DNA from: Collinsella sp.
GTDB lineage: Bacteria > Actinomycetota > Coriobacteriia > Coriobacteriales > Coriobacteriaceae
Direction: 5' to 3'
Assembly (NCBI GenBank): GCA_019419455.1
Contig: DXZW01000025.1
Coordinates: forward strand, 1 to 53,632
DNA length: 53,632 nucleotides
Position numbers and translations under genes: made by a program. The notes below the pieces were generated by a model. It was not told where the DNA came from and made no database searches. It saw only the letters and a list, made by a program, of their open reading frames with translations. Of the stretch, positions 41,239 through 49,810 are shown piece after piece; position 1 is the stretch's first letter, and each line of letters begins with the position of its first letter.

Positions 41239-42591
41239 TTAGGCGTTCTGCTCGGCAAGGGCCTCCTGCTTGGCGATGGCCTTCTCGGAGATCCTCATAA
41301 AGGGCAGGTAGACAACCATGCCGATGACAAGCTCGAGGGCCTGCCATACGCCGGCGCGCCAGTCAAAGCCCGTGGCAAGCAGGGCGTTAATGACGGGAGG
41401 CATGGTCCAAGGCACCTGGGCGATGCAGGGGCTGATGATGCCCGCGCAGGTCAGGCCATAGGTGATGCCGATGAACAGGTCGGGAAGAAGCACGAACGGA
41501 ATCATGAGCGGCAGGTTGTACACGACGGGGTAACCGTAGATGACCGGCTCGTTGATGTTAAACAGGCCAGGAACGATAGCCATCTTGGCAACGGTCTTGG
41601 AAGCCTTGTTCTTAGAGAACAGGAAGGTATCGAGCAGGAGCATGAGGGTGCAGCCCGAGCCGCCGATAAGGGCGAAGCTGTTGACGATCTGCATGTTCAT
41701 GTAGTGATCGGGCTGGATGGTGCCGCCGGCGGCAAAGGTAGCCATGTTGTCGACGATGAGCATGGTCAGGATCGGCTCGACGGTAGCGCCAGAGATGGTG
41801 GACTGGTGAATGCCGACGCAGAACAGCAGGTTCGCAAGAGTGTAGATGAGGATAACAGCCCACGGACCGGCGTTCATGATGCTCTTGAGCGGGTTGGAAA
41901 TACACGTGGAGATGATGGTGCACAGATCGGTGCCGGCAAACACGGCGAGCAGCGCTGCGGCAACTGCGAAGATCGAGAGGTTGAGCAGCATCGGGATCAT
42001 GACGTTAAAGGAGTTGGAGACCGCGGGGGGCACACCCTCGCCCAGCTTTACTTTAAGCTTCTCGACGCCGGAAATCTTGATGAAGAGCGTGACGGAGAGC
42101 AGGGCGATGATAATAGCCGCGAACAGACCGTTGGTACCGGTGTTGGCAGTCGAAAGGGCGCCCGTGACCTCGGCAGAGGTGATCTTGTCGGTGAGCAGCG
42201 GACTCGTGGCGGCAAGCGTGGCGGTGATCTGCTGCGGCATCATGATAACGAAAGCGGAGATGGCGACGACCACGCAGGCAAGCGGGTTATCGAAGCGCTC
42301 GTTCTTAGCGAGGCTGTAGCCGATCAATCCGGCCAAGACAATGGCAGAGACGTTGAGGGTGCCCAGCGTAATTGCCGAACCCCAGGTCTGAAGATTGGCA
42401 AGACCCGCCGCATCGAGCGGGAACAGAGGGAACACGACGTTGTTAATAAGAACCGCGATACCCGCAAGGATATAGAGCGGCGTGATGGTTGCGAAGGCAT
42501 CGCGCAGGGAACGCAGGTGAACCTGGTTTCCCACCTTCGCAGAGACCTCGGCAAATTTGTCGAGGAAGCTCTTTCCGTTTTCACTGGCCAT
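41239..42591 (-). CDS. PTS cellobiose-family IIC component
   Basis: A 450-residue membrane permease of the CelB/ChbC family with about ten hydrophobic segments. Motifs: HLRSLRDAFATITPLYILAG, the substrate loop GGSGCTLMLLLD and the conserved NINEPVIYGYPVVYN. It carries cellobiose or other beta-glucosides, phosphorylated by IIB. GGAG precedes the ATG. Confidence 0.93.
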   Translation of the reverse strand: MASENGKSFLDKFAEVSAKVGNQVHLRSLRDAFATITPLYILAGIAVLINNVVFPLFPLDAAGLANLQTWGSAITLGTLNVSAIVLAGLIGYSLAKNERFDNPLACVVVAISAFVIMMPQQITATLAATSPLLTDKITSAEVTGALSTANTGTNGLFAAIIIALLSVTLFIKISGVEKLKVKLGEGVPPAVSNSFNVMIPMLLNLSIFAVAAALLAVFAGTDLCTIISTCISNPLKSIMNAGPWAVILIYTLANLLFCVGIHQSTISGATVEPILTMLIVDNMATFAAGGTIQPDHYMNMQIVNSFALIGGSGCTLMLLLDTFLFSKNKASKTVAKMAIVPGLFNINEPVIYGYPVVYNLPLMIPFVLLPDLFIGITYGLTCAGIISPCIAQVPWTMPPVINALLATGFDWRAGVWQALELVIGMVVYLPFMRISEKAIAKQEALAEQNA

Positions 42592-42711
42592 GATTGCTCC
42601 TAACTATCAAATCCGGCCTTTTCCTATGCGCACGGTGGTCTGTCGCCCTTTGCCACCAGATGTGCCATGTTTTGCGCGCGGCGGCGCGCGGTCTGGGCGC
42701 TCGCCCGGTCG

Positions 42712-44112
42712 CTAGTCAACCACGTGGGTCGTTGCGACCTGCTTGAGCCAAGCTGCAGACTTCTTAAGGCGGCGCTTGTAGCCGTCCATGAGGTCGACCT
42801 CGACAAAGCCGTAACGGTTCTTAAAGGCATTAGCCCAAGACCAGTTATCGATGACGGCCCAATAATGGTATCCGCGGCATTTGGCGCCCTCGGCGATTGC
42901 CTTGGCAACCCACTCCAGGTGCTGGCGCACAAAGTCGACGCGGTAGTCGTCCTGAATGGTCCCTTCGGCGTCACGGTTCTTGTATTCGTCCATGATGCCG
43001 ATACCGTTCTCGGATACAAACCACTCAAGATCGGGGTAGTTCTTAGCGCAGTCCATGCCAAAGTCGTAGAGGCCCTGCGGGTAGATTTCCCAGCCGCGGC
43101 TCTCGTTCATAACGGCGTCGGGCCATACGTACTCGTCGGCAAAGTGCGGCAGACCGTACTGGTCGATCTTGCTCGCCGGAGCCTGAACGCGCGTGGGATG
43201 GTAGTAGTTACAACCGAGCCAGTCGACAACGCCCTGCTTGAGGATCTCTTGGTCGCCGGCACGGAACGGAAGTTTAACGCCGCCCTCGGCCAGGCTGTCG
43301 AGCACGTCGGCGGGAAGCTCGCCCTTGGTAATAAGGTCGAGCCACCAGCGATTGTTGATACCGCTGGTCATACGCACGGCCTCGAGGTCTGCCTCGCTGG
43401 GGTTCTCCTTGGTATAGACCGGGGTAAAGCAGTTGATCATGCCGATCTTGGCGTCGGCGCGAACGGCGCCCTCGTCATAGGCGCGGCGGTAGTTGGCCAC
43501 AGCCAGCGCGTGCGCCAGCGAGATGTGATACTGCACGGTGCGGGCGCGGTTATAGTCATGGAGCTGCGGGTACCACACGCCCTCCTGATAGCGCTGCTCG
43601 GGCTCGACGATGGGCTCGTTAAAGGTGAACCAGTACTTGATCTCCTGGCCAAACTCGCGGAAGGCAACGTCGGCGTAATGAGCGTACGCCTCGACGACCT
43701 CACGGCTCTCCCAACCACCACGGTCAAAGAGGTAGGTAGGCATGTCAAAGTGGTACAGGTTGACGAACGGCTCCAGGCCGGCCTCGCGAGAGGCACGGAA
43801 CAGCTCGTGATACCACGCGGCGCCCTCCTCATTGAGGTTGCCGTTAGCATCGAGCAGGCGACTCCACTGGATGGAGGTGCGGTAGGTATCCAGGCCCAAG
43901 TCCTTCAAAATGCGAAGGTCCTCCTGGTATTTAGCCATAAAGTCATTGCCAGCATAAGAGCCAACGCGGTTATAGAACGAATCCAGATCCTGGATGGACC
44001 AGGTATCCCACAGGTTCTCGAGCTTGCCGCCCTGGTTCCACTGACCCTCAGTCTGCGGGCCGGACATAGCGGCGCCAAAGAAGAAGTCACGGGGCAGCTG
44101 ATACTGAGCCAT
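42712..44112 (-). CDS. 6-phospho-beta-glucosidase (GH1)
   Basis: A 466-residue GH1 enzyme. The acid/base is Glu166 in FTFNEP and the nucleophile Glu368 in VSENGIG. The NFEWA motif of ordinary beta-glucosidases reads NWSWA (Ser425), with Lys431 and Tyr434 after it, the change that makes room for a 6-phosphate. It cleaves phosphorylated beta-glucosides made by the PTS encoded downstream. ATG at 44112 has GAGGA upstream; the frame to 44235 runs into repeat sequence. First gene of the operon, divergent from the GntR gene. Confidence 0.92.
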   Translation of the reverse strand: MAQYQLPRDFFFGAAMSGPQTEGQWNQGGKLENLWDTWSIQDLDSFYNRVGSYAGNDFMAKYQEDLRILKDLGLDTYRTSIQWSRLLDANGNLNEEGAAWYHELFRASREAGLEPFVNLYHFDMPTYLFDRGGWESREVVEAYAHYADVAFREFGQEIKYWFTFNEPIVEPEQRYQEGVWYPQLHDYNRARTVQYHISLAHALAVANYRRAYDEGAVRADAKIGMINCFTPVYTKENPSEADLEAVRMTSGINNRWWLDLITKGELPADVLDSLAEGGVKLPFRAGDQEILKQGVVDWLGCNYYHPTRVQAPASKIDQYGLPHFADEYVWPDAVMNESRGWEIYPQGLYDFGMDCAKNYPDLEWFVSENGIGIMDEYKNRDAEGTIQDDYRVDFVRQHLEWVAKAIAEGAKCRGYHYWAVIDNWSWANAFKNRYGFVEVDLMDGYKRRLKKSAAWLKQVATTHVVD

Positions 44113-44150
44113 CAAAGTCCTCGCTTTCGTGTCTAGAGCTTTCGGTTGGA

Positions 44151-44230
44151 GACGGGTTTGCTTTGGCAAGTTATCCGGCGCGGGCGCGCACCGGTTATCC
44201 AGATATCCAGCCCGCCAAAACAAAACCGTC
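44151..44230. repeat. Imperfect 17-bp inverted repeat in the bgl 5' region
   Basis: GACGGGTTTGCTTTGGC (44151-44167) pairs with GCCAAAACAAAACCGTC (44214-44230) with two G-T pairs. It resembles the GGTTTG/TTTTGGC palindrome at 40254 and probably belongs to the same dispersed group. Confidence 0.65.
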
Positions 44231-44414
44231 CCCAAACGGTCGGCCCTGCCGGCGGCAGGGTTCCGTTCGTTGCGTACAACTATAGCGCTCTAATTTCTAA
44301 AGTAAAGCGTCTTTTTGTTTTTTCTTTCTCGGACTTCTTATATAAAAGTAATATGGGTGCCTCGTTGGGGGTTATACTTACTTGCGTATTCTTATATGTC
44401 GGAAAGGAGGTTCC

Positions 44415-45134
44415 ATGATTCCCAAATACGAGGCGATAGCTGCAGATATCCGTCGAAGCATCGAGGATGGCGCTCTTAAACCGGGTGACAAGCTACCCAC
44501 CGTCGTTGAGTTCTGTGAGCTCTATAGCGTTTCCAAAATCACCGTCAAACGAGCTATCGAGCAGATCACCGAAGAGGGTCTTGTTACCAGCCGGCGCGGA
44601 TCGGGCACCTACGTTAAAGACACGGCGGGGCTTCCCGACAAGGCGTTTTTCCAGGGCAAGAACGACCGCGCCCAGGGCTTTTCGTATGAGCACCGCGGGG
44701 AGAAGGTAACCTCGGTGGTCTACGATTTCTCGATTGTCAATCCACCGGCAGAGGTTGCGACTCAGCTGGGAATTGCCGAGGATGACTTTGCCTATCACAT
44801 CGTGCGCGTGCGCCAGGTCGACGAGAAGCCCATCGTTATCGAGTACACCTACATGCCCCTCGAGCTGATTCCGGGCCTTAAAAAGAAAGACCTGTATGGA
44901 TCGGTCTACAGCTTCATCCGCGAGCAATGCGGGCTGAAGATTTCGAGCTTCCACCGCACCATTCGCGCCGTAGCGGCAACCGAGGAAGAGGCTGAGCGCC
45001 TGGACACCAAACCCGGCTCTCCCCTGCTCGAGCTCAACCAGATTGGCTTTTTGGATAGCGGCACCGCCTTTGAGCATTCGATCTCGCGCAACGTTGGTGA
45101 CCGCTTTGAGCTGCACAACGTAACGTTGGCATAG
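44415..45134 (+). CDS. GntR family (UTRA) regulator of the beta-glucoside locus
   Basis: A 239-residue regulator with an N-terminal GntR winged helix (KYEAIAADIRRSIEDGALKPGDKLPT split, YSVSKITVKRAIEQ, RRGSGTYV) and a UTRA domain from residue 85. GGAAAGGAGG precedes the ATG at 44415. It is divergent from the bgl operon and likely represses it until a phosphorylated beta-glucoside appears. TTATATAA-type sites near 44338 and 44392 could be operators, but this is weak. Confidence 0.9.
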   Translation: MIPKYEAIAADIRRSIEDGALKPGDKLPTVVEFCELYSVSKITVKRAIEQITEEGLVTSRRGSGTYVKDTAGLPDKAFFQGKNDRAQGFSYEHRGEKVTSVVYDFSIVNPPAEVATQLGIAEDDFAYHIVRVRQVDEKPIVIEYTYMPLELIPGLKKKDLYGSVYSFIREQCGLKISSFHRTIRAVAATEEEAERLDTKPGSPLLELNQIGFLDSGTAFEHSISRNVGDRFELHNVTLA

Positions 45135-45207
45135 TTTTGTAGTCATGCGGGCGCTCGTTATGGCTCGTTTAGAGTGGGCAACCGCACAACACCATGGGGG
45201 TATGAAC

Positions 45208-46140
45208 ATGTCCGATTTGATTAAACTGACGCCGATCTTCCACGAGAAGATCTGGGGCGGCCGCCAGCTCGAAACCGTATTTGGTTACGACATTCCCGAG
45301 GGTCCCATCGGTGAGTGCTGGGCTATCTCGGCCCATCCCAACGGCGACTGCCAGATTGCGGAGGGCCCGTATGCCGGCCACACGCTGTCGTGGCTGTGGG
45401 CCGAGCACCGTGAGCTCTTTGGCAACTGCGAGGGCAAGGAGTTCCCGCTGCTCATTAAGATTCTGGACGCCAAGGACGACCTTTCGATCCAGATTCACCC
45501 CAACGACGAGTACGCTGCCGAGCACGAGAACGGCAGCCTGGGCAAGACCGAGTGCTGGTATGTGCTGGACTGCGAGCCCGGCGCCACGATCATCGTCGGA
45601 CAGCGCGCCAAGGACCGCGCCGAGGCAGCACAGATGATCGAGGACGGCCGCTGGGACGAGATGCTCAACGTGCTGCCGATTCACAAGGGCGACTTTTTCC
45701 AGATTGACTCCGGTACCGTGCACGCCATCAAGACCGGTACGCTCATTTTGGAGACGCAGCAGTCGAGCGATGTGACCTATCGCCTGTACGACTACGACCG
45801 CCCCGGCACCGACGGCAAGCTGCGCCCGCTGCATATTGAGCAGAGCCTCGACTGCATCGATTTTGATGTTCAGGCGCCGACCGACGGCACCGTGACCGCG
45901 CCCGAGGTCGACGGCGTGACCGAGCTCGAGTCCAATCCCTGCTACACCGTCGATCGTGTGCGTGTCGACGGCAGCAAGACCCTCGACCAGCGCTGGCCCT
46001 TCATGTGCCTGTCGGTCATCAACGGCGAAGGCACCGTCTGCGGCGACCCCGTCCACAAGGGAAGCCACCTGCTGGCCCCGAGCACCGTCAGCTCCATCGA
46101 CCTCGAAGGCAAGATGGAACTGATTATTAGCCACCTGTAG
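45208..46140 (+). CDS. manA: Mannose-6-phosphate isomerase, class I
   Basis: A 310-residue zinc cupin enzyme that interconverts mannose 6-phosphate and fructose 6-phosphate. Motifs: IFHEKIWGG at the start, LDAKDDLSIQIHPND near residue 95, KTECWYVLD and TVHAIKTGTLILETQQSSD with YRLYDYDR. The ATG at 45208 is 7 bases after GGGGG and is preferred to 45202. It follows the GntR gene in the same direction. It is followed directly by the structured element at 46158. Confidence 0.93.
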   Translation: MSDLIKLTPIFHEKIWGGRQLETVFGYDIPEGPIGECWAISAHPNGDCQIAEGPYAGHTLSWLWAEHRELFGNCEGKEFPLLIKILDAKDDLSIQIHPNDEYAAEHENGSLGKTECWYVLDCEPGATIIVGQRAKDRAEAAQMIEDGRWDEMLNVLPIHKGDFFQIDSGTVHAIKTGTLILETQQSSDVTYRLYDYDRPGTDGKLRPLHIEQSLDCIDFDVQAPTDGTVTAPEVDGVTELESNPCYTVDRVRVDGSKTLDQRWPFMCLSVINGEGTVCGDPVHKGSHLLAPSTVSSIDLEGKMELIISHL

Positions 46141-46157
46141 GTCACTGGTACCCGAGT

Positions 46158-46286
46158 GCTCGCCGGGATGGGCGCGGGGTTTGATCGCCTGCTCGGGCAG
46201 TCCTGCTCGCACGGAGAGCACATTAAGTGCTCTCCGGCTCGTGCGGAACTCGCGATCGACCAAACCCCGCGCCCATCCCGGCGAGC
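46158..46286. repeat. Structured element A, downstream of manA
   Basis: A perfect 26-bp outer stem (46158-46183 with 46261-46286) encloses an internal loop and a 9-bp apical stem GGAGAGCAC-ATTAA-GTGCTCTCC (46213-46235). In the manA sense, the conserved inner bases are CCTGCTCGGGCAGTCCTGC on the 5' side and GTGCGGAACTCGCGATCGA on the 3' side. No T-run follows. Confidence 0.85.
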
Positions 46287-46316
46287 CTCTGGCTAGCAAC
46301 AACAACCCAAACGCAA

Positions 46317-46354
46317 GTAGGGGCTCCCCCGCCCATCAACGGGGGAGCCCCTAC
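46317..46354. terminator. Strong hairpin between the two structured elements
   Basis: GTAGGGGCTCCCCC pairs perfectly with GGGGGAGCCCCTAC over a 10-base loop. A T-rich but broken tail (TCGTATCTATATAT) follows on the plus strand. It lies midway between manA and pcrA and may end both transcripts. Confidence 0.7.
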
Positions 46355-46437
46355 TCGTATCTATATATCAGCCCACCCGGCTCTCCAGACCAAAAAGCGA
46401 ACGAGCAGAGCGATGTTCGTCCAGCAACGTTACCCAA

Positions 46438-46567
46438 GGACCTGGGCGGGTGTATGGGGCAACATCGATCGCGAGTTCCGCACGCAAAGGAGGCCACTTA
46501 ATGTGGCCTCCGTCTTGCGCAGGACTGTCCGAGCAGGTGATGTTGCCCCATACGCCCGCCCAGGTCC
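46438..46567. repeat. Structured element B, downstream of pcrA
   Basis: A 29-bp outer stem with one G-T pair (46438-46466 with 46539-46567) encloses the same inner pattern as element A, on the other strand. The apical stem here is GGAGGCCAC with GTGGCCTCC (46489-46511). In the pcrA sense the loop bases CCTGCTCGGACAGTCCTGC and GTGCGGAACTCGCGATCGA match element A except at one position. Confidence 0.85.
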
Positions 46568-46574
46568 GCCGGGA

Positions 46575-49454
46575 TCACGACAGCTTGACGATCGGTGCAA
46601 AACCTTTCATCAGCTTTTTGGTCTGGCCGGTTTTTTCGAACTGGACCTCGATCATGTCTCCGGCGACCGAGATCACGGTACCGGTGCCAAAGGTCTTGTG
46701 GCTCACGGTATCGCCCGCGGCAAAGTCCTGTGACGCGCTGGCGCGATCGACCTTGCGCTCCACCGTCGGCGACACCTTGGACGACGGCTTTTTAGCTCGC
46801 GGCGCGCCCGAACCAAAGGTCGAGGCAACACGGCCGGCGTCGGGCGAAACCCCGCGATGGCGCTCGGTGCCATAGGTGCTGCCACCAAAGAAATCGTCGA
46901 AGCTCGATCCGCCGCGCGAACCGGAACCGCCGGTCGAGCGCGTATGCGAACCGAACACCTTGCCGCCATACATATCCGAGCCCATGCCCGAGCCAAAGGT
47001 GCCGTGACGGTCGCCGCGCTTCTCCCAGCCCGTGCCCTCAAAACCGGCAGAACCGATACCGCTAAACTCGATATCCTCAAACGGAATCTCGTTGAGGAAA
47101 CGAGAGCGCGGGTTGGCAGAGGTCGAGCCGTAGGTGCGACGCGTGGCCGCATAGGTCAGGAACAGGCGCTTACGGGCACGCGTGATGGCAACGTAGGCCA
47201 GGCGACGCTCCTCCTCGAGCTTGCCCGGATCATCGCTGCCGCCAAAGTCGTGCACGTGCGGGAAGATGCCCTCCTCCATGCCGGCCACGAACACCGCCGG
47301 GAACTCCAGGCCCTTGGCGGAGTGGATGGTCATCATGGTAATGGCATGCGTCTCGCCGGCCAGGGAATCCAAGTCGGAGCGCAGGGCCAGCCACTCCATG
47401 AGAGCAGGAAGCGCCTTACAGGTGAGCGGACCGTAGGTGCGCTCGATCTCGTCGGCATGCACGGCACCCGCCGGCATCTCCGTCGGCGCGGCATACGCGT
47501 TGCCCGCAATGGCGGCAGCCAGGGCATCCTGCGGCGAGAGCGCCGGGGCGGCTAGGCTATCGAGCGGATTGGAACCTGCGGCATCACGCGCGCCAACGAG
47601 CGCCTCAAACGAGGATACCGGGGCAGACGGTCCCGGCTCGGGCGCAGGTGCGCTCACCACGACGGGCTCGGGCTCGGCGCCGGCAGGCACGTCGGCAACA
47701 CCGGCCGCGCGCAGCTCCTCTAAGCTCTCGAGCGTACCCTCGATATCCTCGTGCGTCTCCTCAAATTCGGCGGCCACGCCCAGGAATTCCTGGATGTTCT
47801 CGGCGCGGCTCTCGGCCTCCATGGTGCCCTCGGCGCGAAAGGCCTGCAGCAGGCCCGTCTTGTCGACAATCATCTCGACAACGTCCTTGAGCTCGCCGTC
47901 CATGCGGCGGCCCTCGCGCACCAGCGACACAAAGCTCGACAGGCCATTGCGGACCTTGGCGCTAAACATGCCCGTCTCGGCGCACGCGATCTCGCAGGCT
48001 TGGAAGAACGAGCAGCGGTTGTCGCGCGCCAGCTGCTCGATCTTTTGAATCGAGGTGGAGCCGATGCCGCGGCGCGGCGTGTTGATGACGCGCTTGACGC
48101 TCATCTCGTCGGCCGGGTTCACGATCATCTTGAGGTAGGCCATGACGTCGCGAATCTCGGCGCGGTCGAAGAATCGCGTGCCGCCGACGATCTTGTAGGG
48201 CACGCCCGCGCGCAGGAACATATCTTCGAGGATACGCGACTGGGCGTTGGTGCGGTAGAACACGGCGATATCGTCGTAGCTTGTACCCTTGGCATGCAGC
48301 TTTTCGATCTCGCCGGCAATCCAGCGACCTTCGTCGCGCTCGTCGCTTGCCTGGAAAGCCTGAATCTTCTCGCCATCGCCCTCGGCCGTAAACAGGCGCT
48401 TGTCCTTGCGCTGCGAGTTGTGACGCACCACGGCGTTGGCGGCGCTCAGGATATGACCCGTAGAGCGATAGTTCTGCTCCAGCTTGACGGTCTTGCAGTT
48501 TTTAAAGTCCTGCTCAAAGTCCAGGATGTTGGTGATGTCGGCGCCACGCCAGCTGTAAATGGACTGGTCGTCGTCGCCCACGACCATGAGGTTTTGGTAC
48601 TTGGCGGCCAGCAGGTTGGCGATCTCGTACTGGACGTGGTTGGTGTCCTGATACTCGTCGACGCTAATGTAGCGGAAGCGCTCCTGGTACTTGTCGAGCA
48701 CCTCGGGGCGGGTGCGCAGTAGCTCGAGCGTGCGCACGAGCAGGTCGTCGAAGTCCATCGCGTTGGCGGCGCGCAGGCGGCGCTCCAGCTCCAGGTAGAC
48801 TTGCGCGGCCTTTTTGTCGTTGGGGCTATCGGCGCTCTTGAGCATGTCCTCGGGCCCGATCATGGCGTTTTTAGCAGAGCTGATCTTGCTGCGGATCATG
48901 TTGATGGGGAACTGCTTTTGCTCGATGCCGAGCGCCTGCATAATGTCGCGCACCATGCGCTTTGAGTCGTCGTCATCGTAGATGGTGAATTGACCGGTAT
49001 AGCCCAGCAGGTCGGCGTCCTCGCGCAGCATGCGCACGCACATGGCATGGAAGGTGCACACCCACATGCCACGAGTGCCGCTGGGGATGAGTGCCGCCAG
49101 ACGCTCGCGCATCTCGGCCGCAGCCTTGTTGGTAAACGTAATGGCAAGAACCTGCCAAGGCTTAACGCCCAGGTCGCCGAGCATATGTGCGATGCGGAAG
49201 GTCAAGACGCGGGTCTTGCCCGAGCCGGCGCCGGCGAGCACCAGCAACGGGCCCTCGGTGGACAGGACCGCCTCGCGCTGGGCGGGATTAAGGCTGTCGA
49301 TGTCGACGAGCGGCTTGATAGGCTTGGGCGCCGGCGCGGGAGCGTCATAGATGTCGAGCGGAACGAGCTCGGGCTCCGGCGCAGCGGGGGCGGTGTATGC
49401 ATCGAGCGGCACGGGTACCGCGGCGTTCTTTTCCCAGGGCAAGGGCTGGGTCAT
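46575..49454 (-). CDS. pcrA: UvrD/PcrA-family DNA helicase with an inserted Pro/Ala-rich region
   Basis: A 959-residue SF1A helicase. After a Pro-rich N-terminus come LNPAQREAV and Walker A LAGAGSGKTRVL, TFHAMCVRML, DEYQDTN (Walker B), GDDDQSIYSWRGAD, EQNYRST, and later TIHSAKGLEFPAVFV and YVAITRARKRLFL. The C-terminus has a Gly/Ser-rich linker and a Tudor-like KVSPTVERKVD...TFGTGTVISVAGD domain. An insert of about 110 residues (near 600-715) stands in the 2B/2A region where family members have a short loop. It unwinds DNA in repair and replication. ATG at 49454 follows GAGGAG. Confidence 0.93.
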   Translation of the reverse strand: MTQPLPWEKNAAVPVPLDAYTAPAAPEPELVPLDIYDAPAPAPKPIKPLVDIDSLNPAQREAVLSTEGPLLVLAGAGSGKTRVLTFRIAHMLGDLGVKPWQVLAITFTNKAAAEMRERLAALIPSGTRGMWVCTFHAMCVRMLREDADLLGYTGQFTIYDDDDSKRMVRDIMQALGIEQKQFPINMIRSKISSAKNAMIGPEDMLKSADSPNDKKAAQVYLELERRLRAANAMDFDDLLVRTLELLRTRPEVLDKYQERFRYISVDEYQDTNHVQYEIANLLAAKYQNLMVVGDDDQSIYSWRGADITNILDFEQDFKNCKTVKLEQNYRSTGHILSAANAVVRHNSQRKDKRLFTAEGDGEKIQAFQASDERDEGRWIAGEIEKLHAKGTSYDDIAVFYRTNAQSRILEDMFLRAGVPYKIVGGTRFFDRAEIRDVMAYLKMIVNPADEMSVKRVINTPRRGIGSTSIQKIEQLARDNRCSFFQACEIACAETGMFSAKVRNGLSSFVSLVREGRRMDGELKDVVEMIVDKTGLLQAFRAEGTMEAESRAENIQEFLGVAAEFEETHEDIEGTLESLEELRAAGVADVPAGAEPEPVVVSAPAPEPGPSAPVSSFEALVGARDAAGSNPLDSLAAPALSPQDALAAAIAGNAYAAPTEMPAGAVHADEIERTYGPLTCKALPALMEWLALRSDLDSLAGETHAITMMTIHSAKGLEFPAVFVAGMEEGIFPHVHDFGGSDDPGKLEEERRLAYVAITRARKRLFLTYAATRRTYGSTSANPRSRFLNEIPFEDIEFSGIGSAGFEGTGWEKRGDRHGTFGSGMGSDMYGGKVFGSHTRSTGGSGSRGGSSFDDFFGGSTYGTERHRGVSPDAGRVASTFGSGAPRAKKPSSKVSPTVERKVDRASASQDFAAGDTVSHKTFGTGTVISVAGDMIEVQFEKTGQTKKLMKGFAPIVKLS

Positions 49455-49618
49455 GGGCGACTCCTCATCTGACAGACGGCGCGCCTGCGGGCAGCGCCAT
49501 AGTTTGAGCCGTACCAGTATACCGAGCCGCGCGGACACCGACGCAAATCACACCACGACTCCGTGCGCCGCCGTCAGGTCCGCCCCAGCGGATTTGGCGC
49601 AAAGGTGTCAGGTTAGTC

Positions 49619-49650
49619 TGCACCACGTTGGTGCAAAGAAACCTGACCCC
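49619..49650. repeat. Dispersed hairpin repeat, copy 2
   Basis: TGCACCA-CGT-TGGTGCA then AAGAAACCTGACCCC. Here the flanks add an outer stem, GTCAGGTT with AACCTGAC. The related copy is at 39204. Confidence 0.8.
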
Positions 49651-49695
49651 AATGTACCAATCACGGAGCCACCGATGTCATGGCAACGGTAGCGA

Positions 49696-49795
49696 GCGGC
49701 GGCCAGGGCGAACAAATTGGCATGAAAAGGGGGCGGCATAGACCTTTTGGTCATGCCACCCCCTTTGAATGACAAGTTGTCGCCCTGGCCGCCGC
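49696..49795. repeat. Long two-stem palindrome at the 3' end of uppP
   Basis: A perfect 16-bp outer stem (49696-49711 with 49780-49795) surrounds an inner stem (49726-49744 with 49749-49766) with unpaired bases between. It starts 16 bases past the uppP stop. Its plan is like elements A and B but the loop sequence is different. Confidence 0.8.
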
Positions 49796-49810
49796 GCAGC
49801 GTCGACTAAG

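Noticed and set aside
40468..42603. 711-codon plus-strand frame
   Set aside because: Opposite to the PTS IIA-IIB-IIC genes, which have clear motifs and ribosome sites.
46158..46567. Integron attC sites or plain terminators
   Set aside because: No integron integrase or cassette array; conserved bases lie in the inner loop, not at the ends; no T-run follows the stems.
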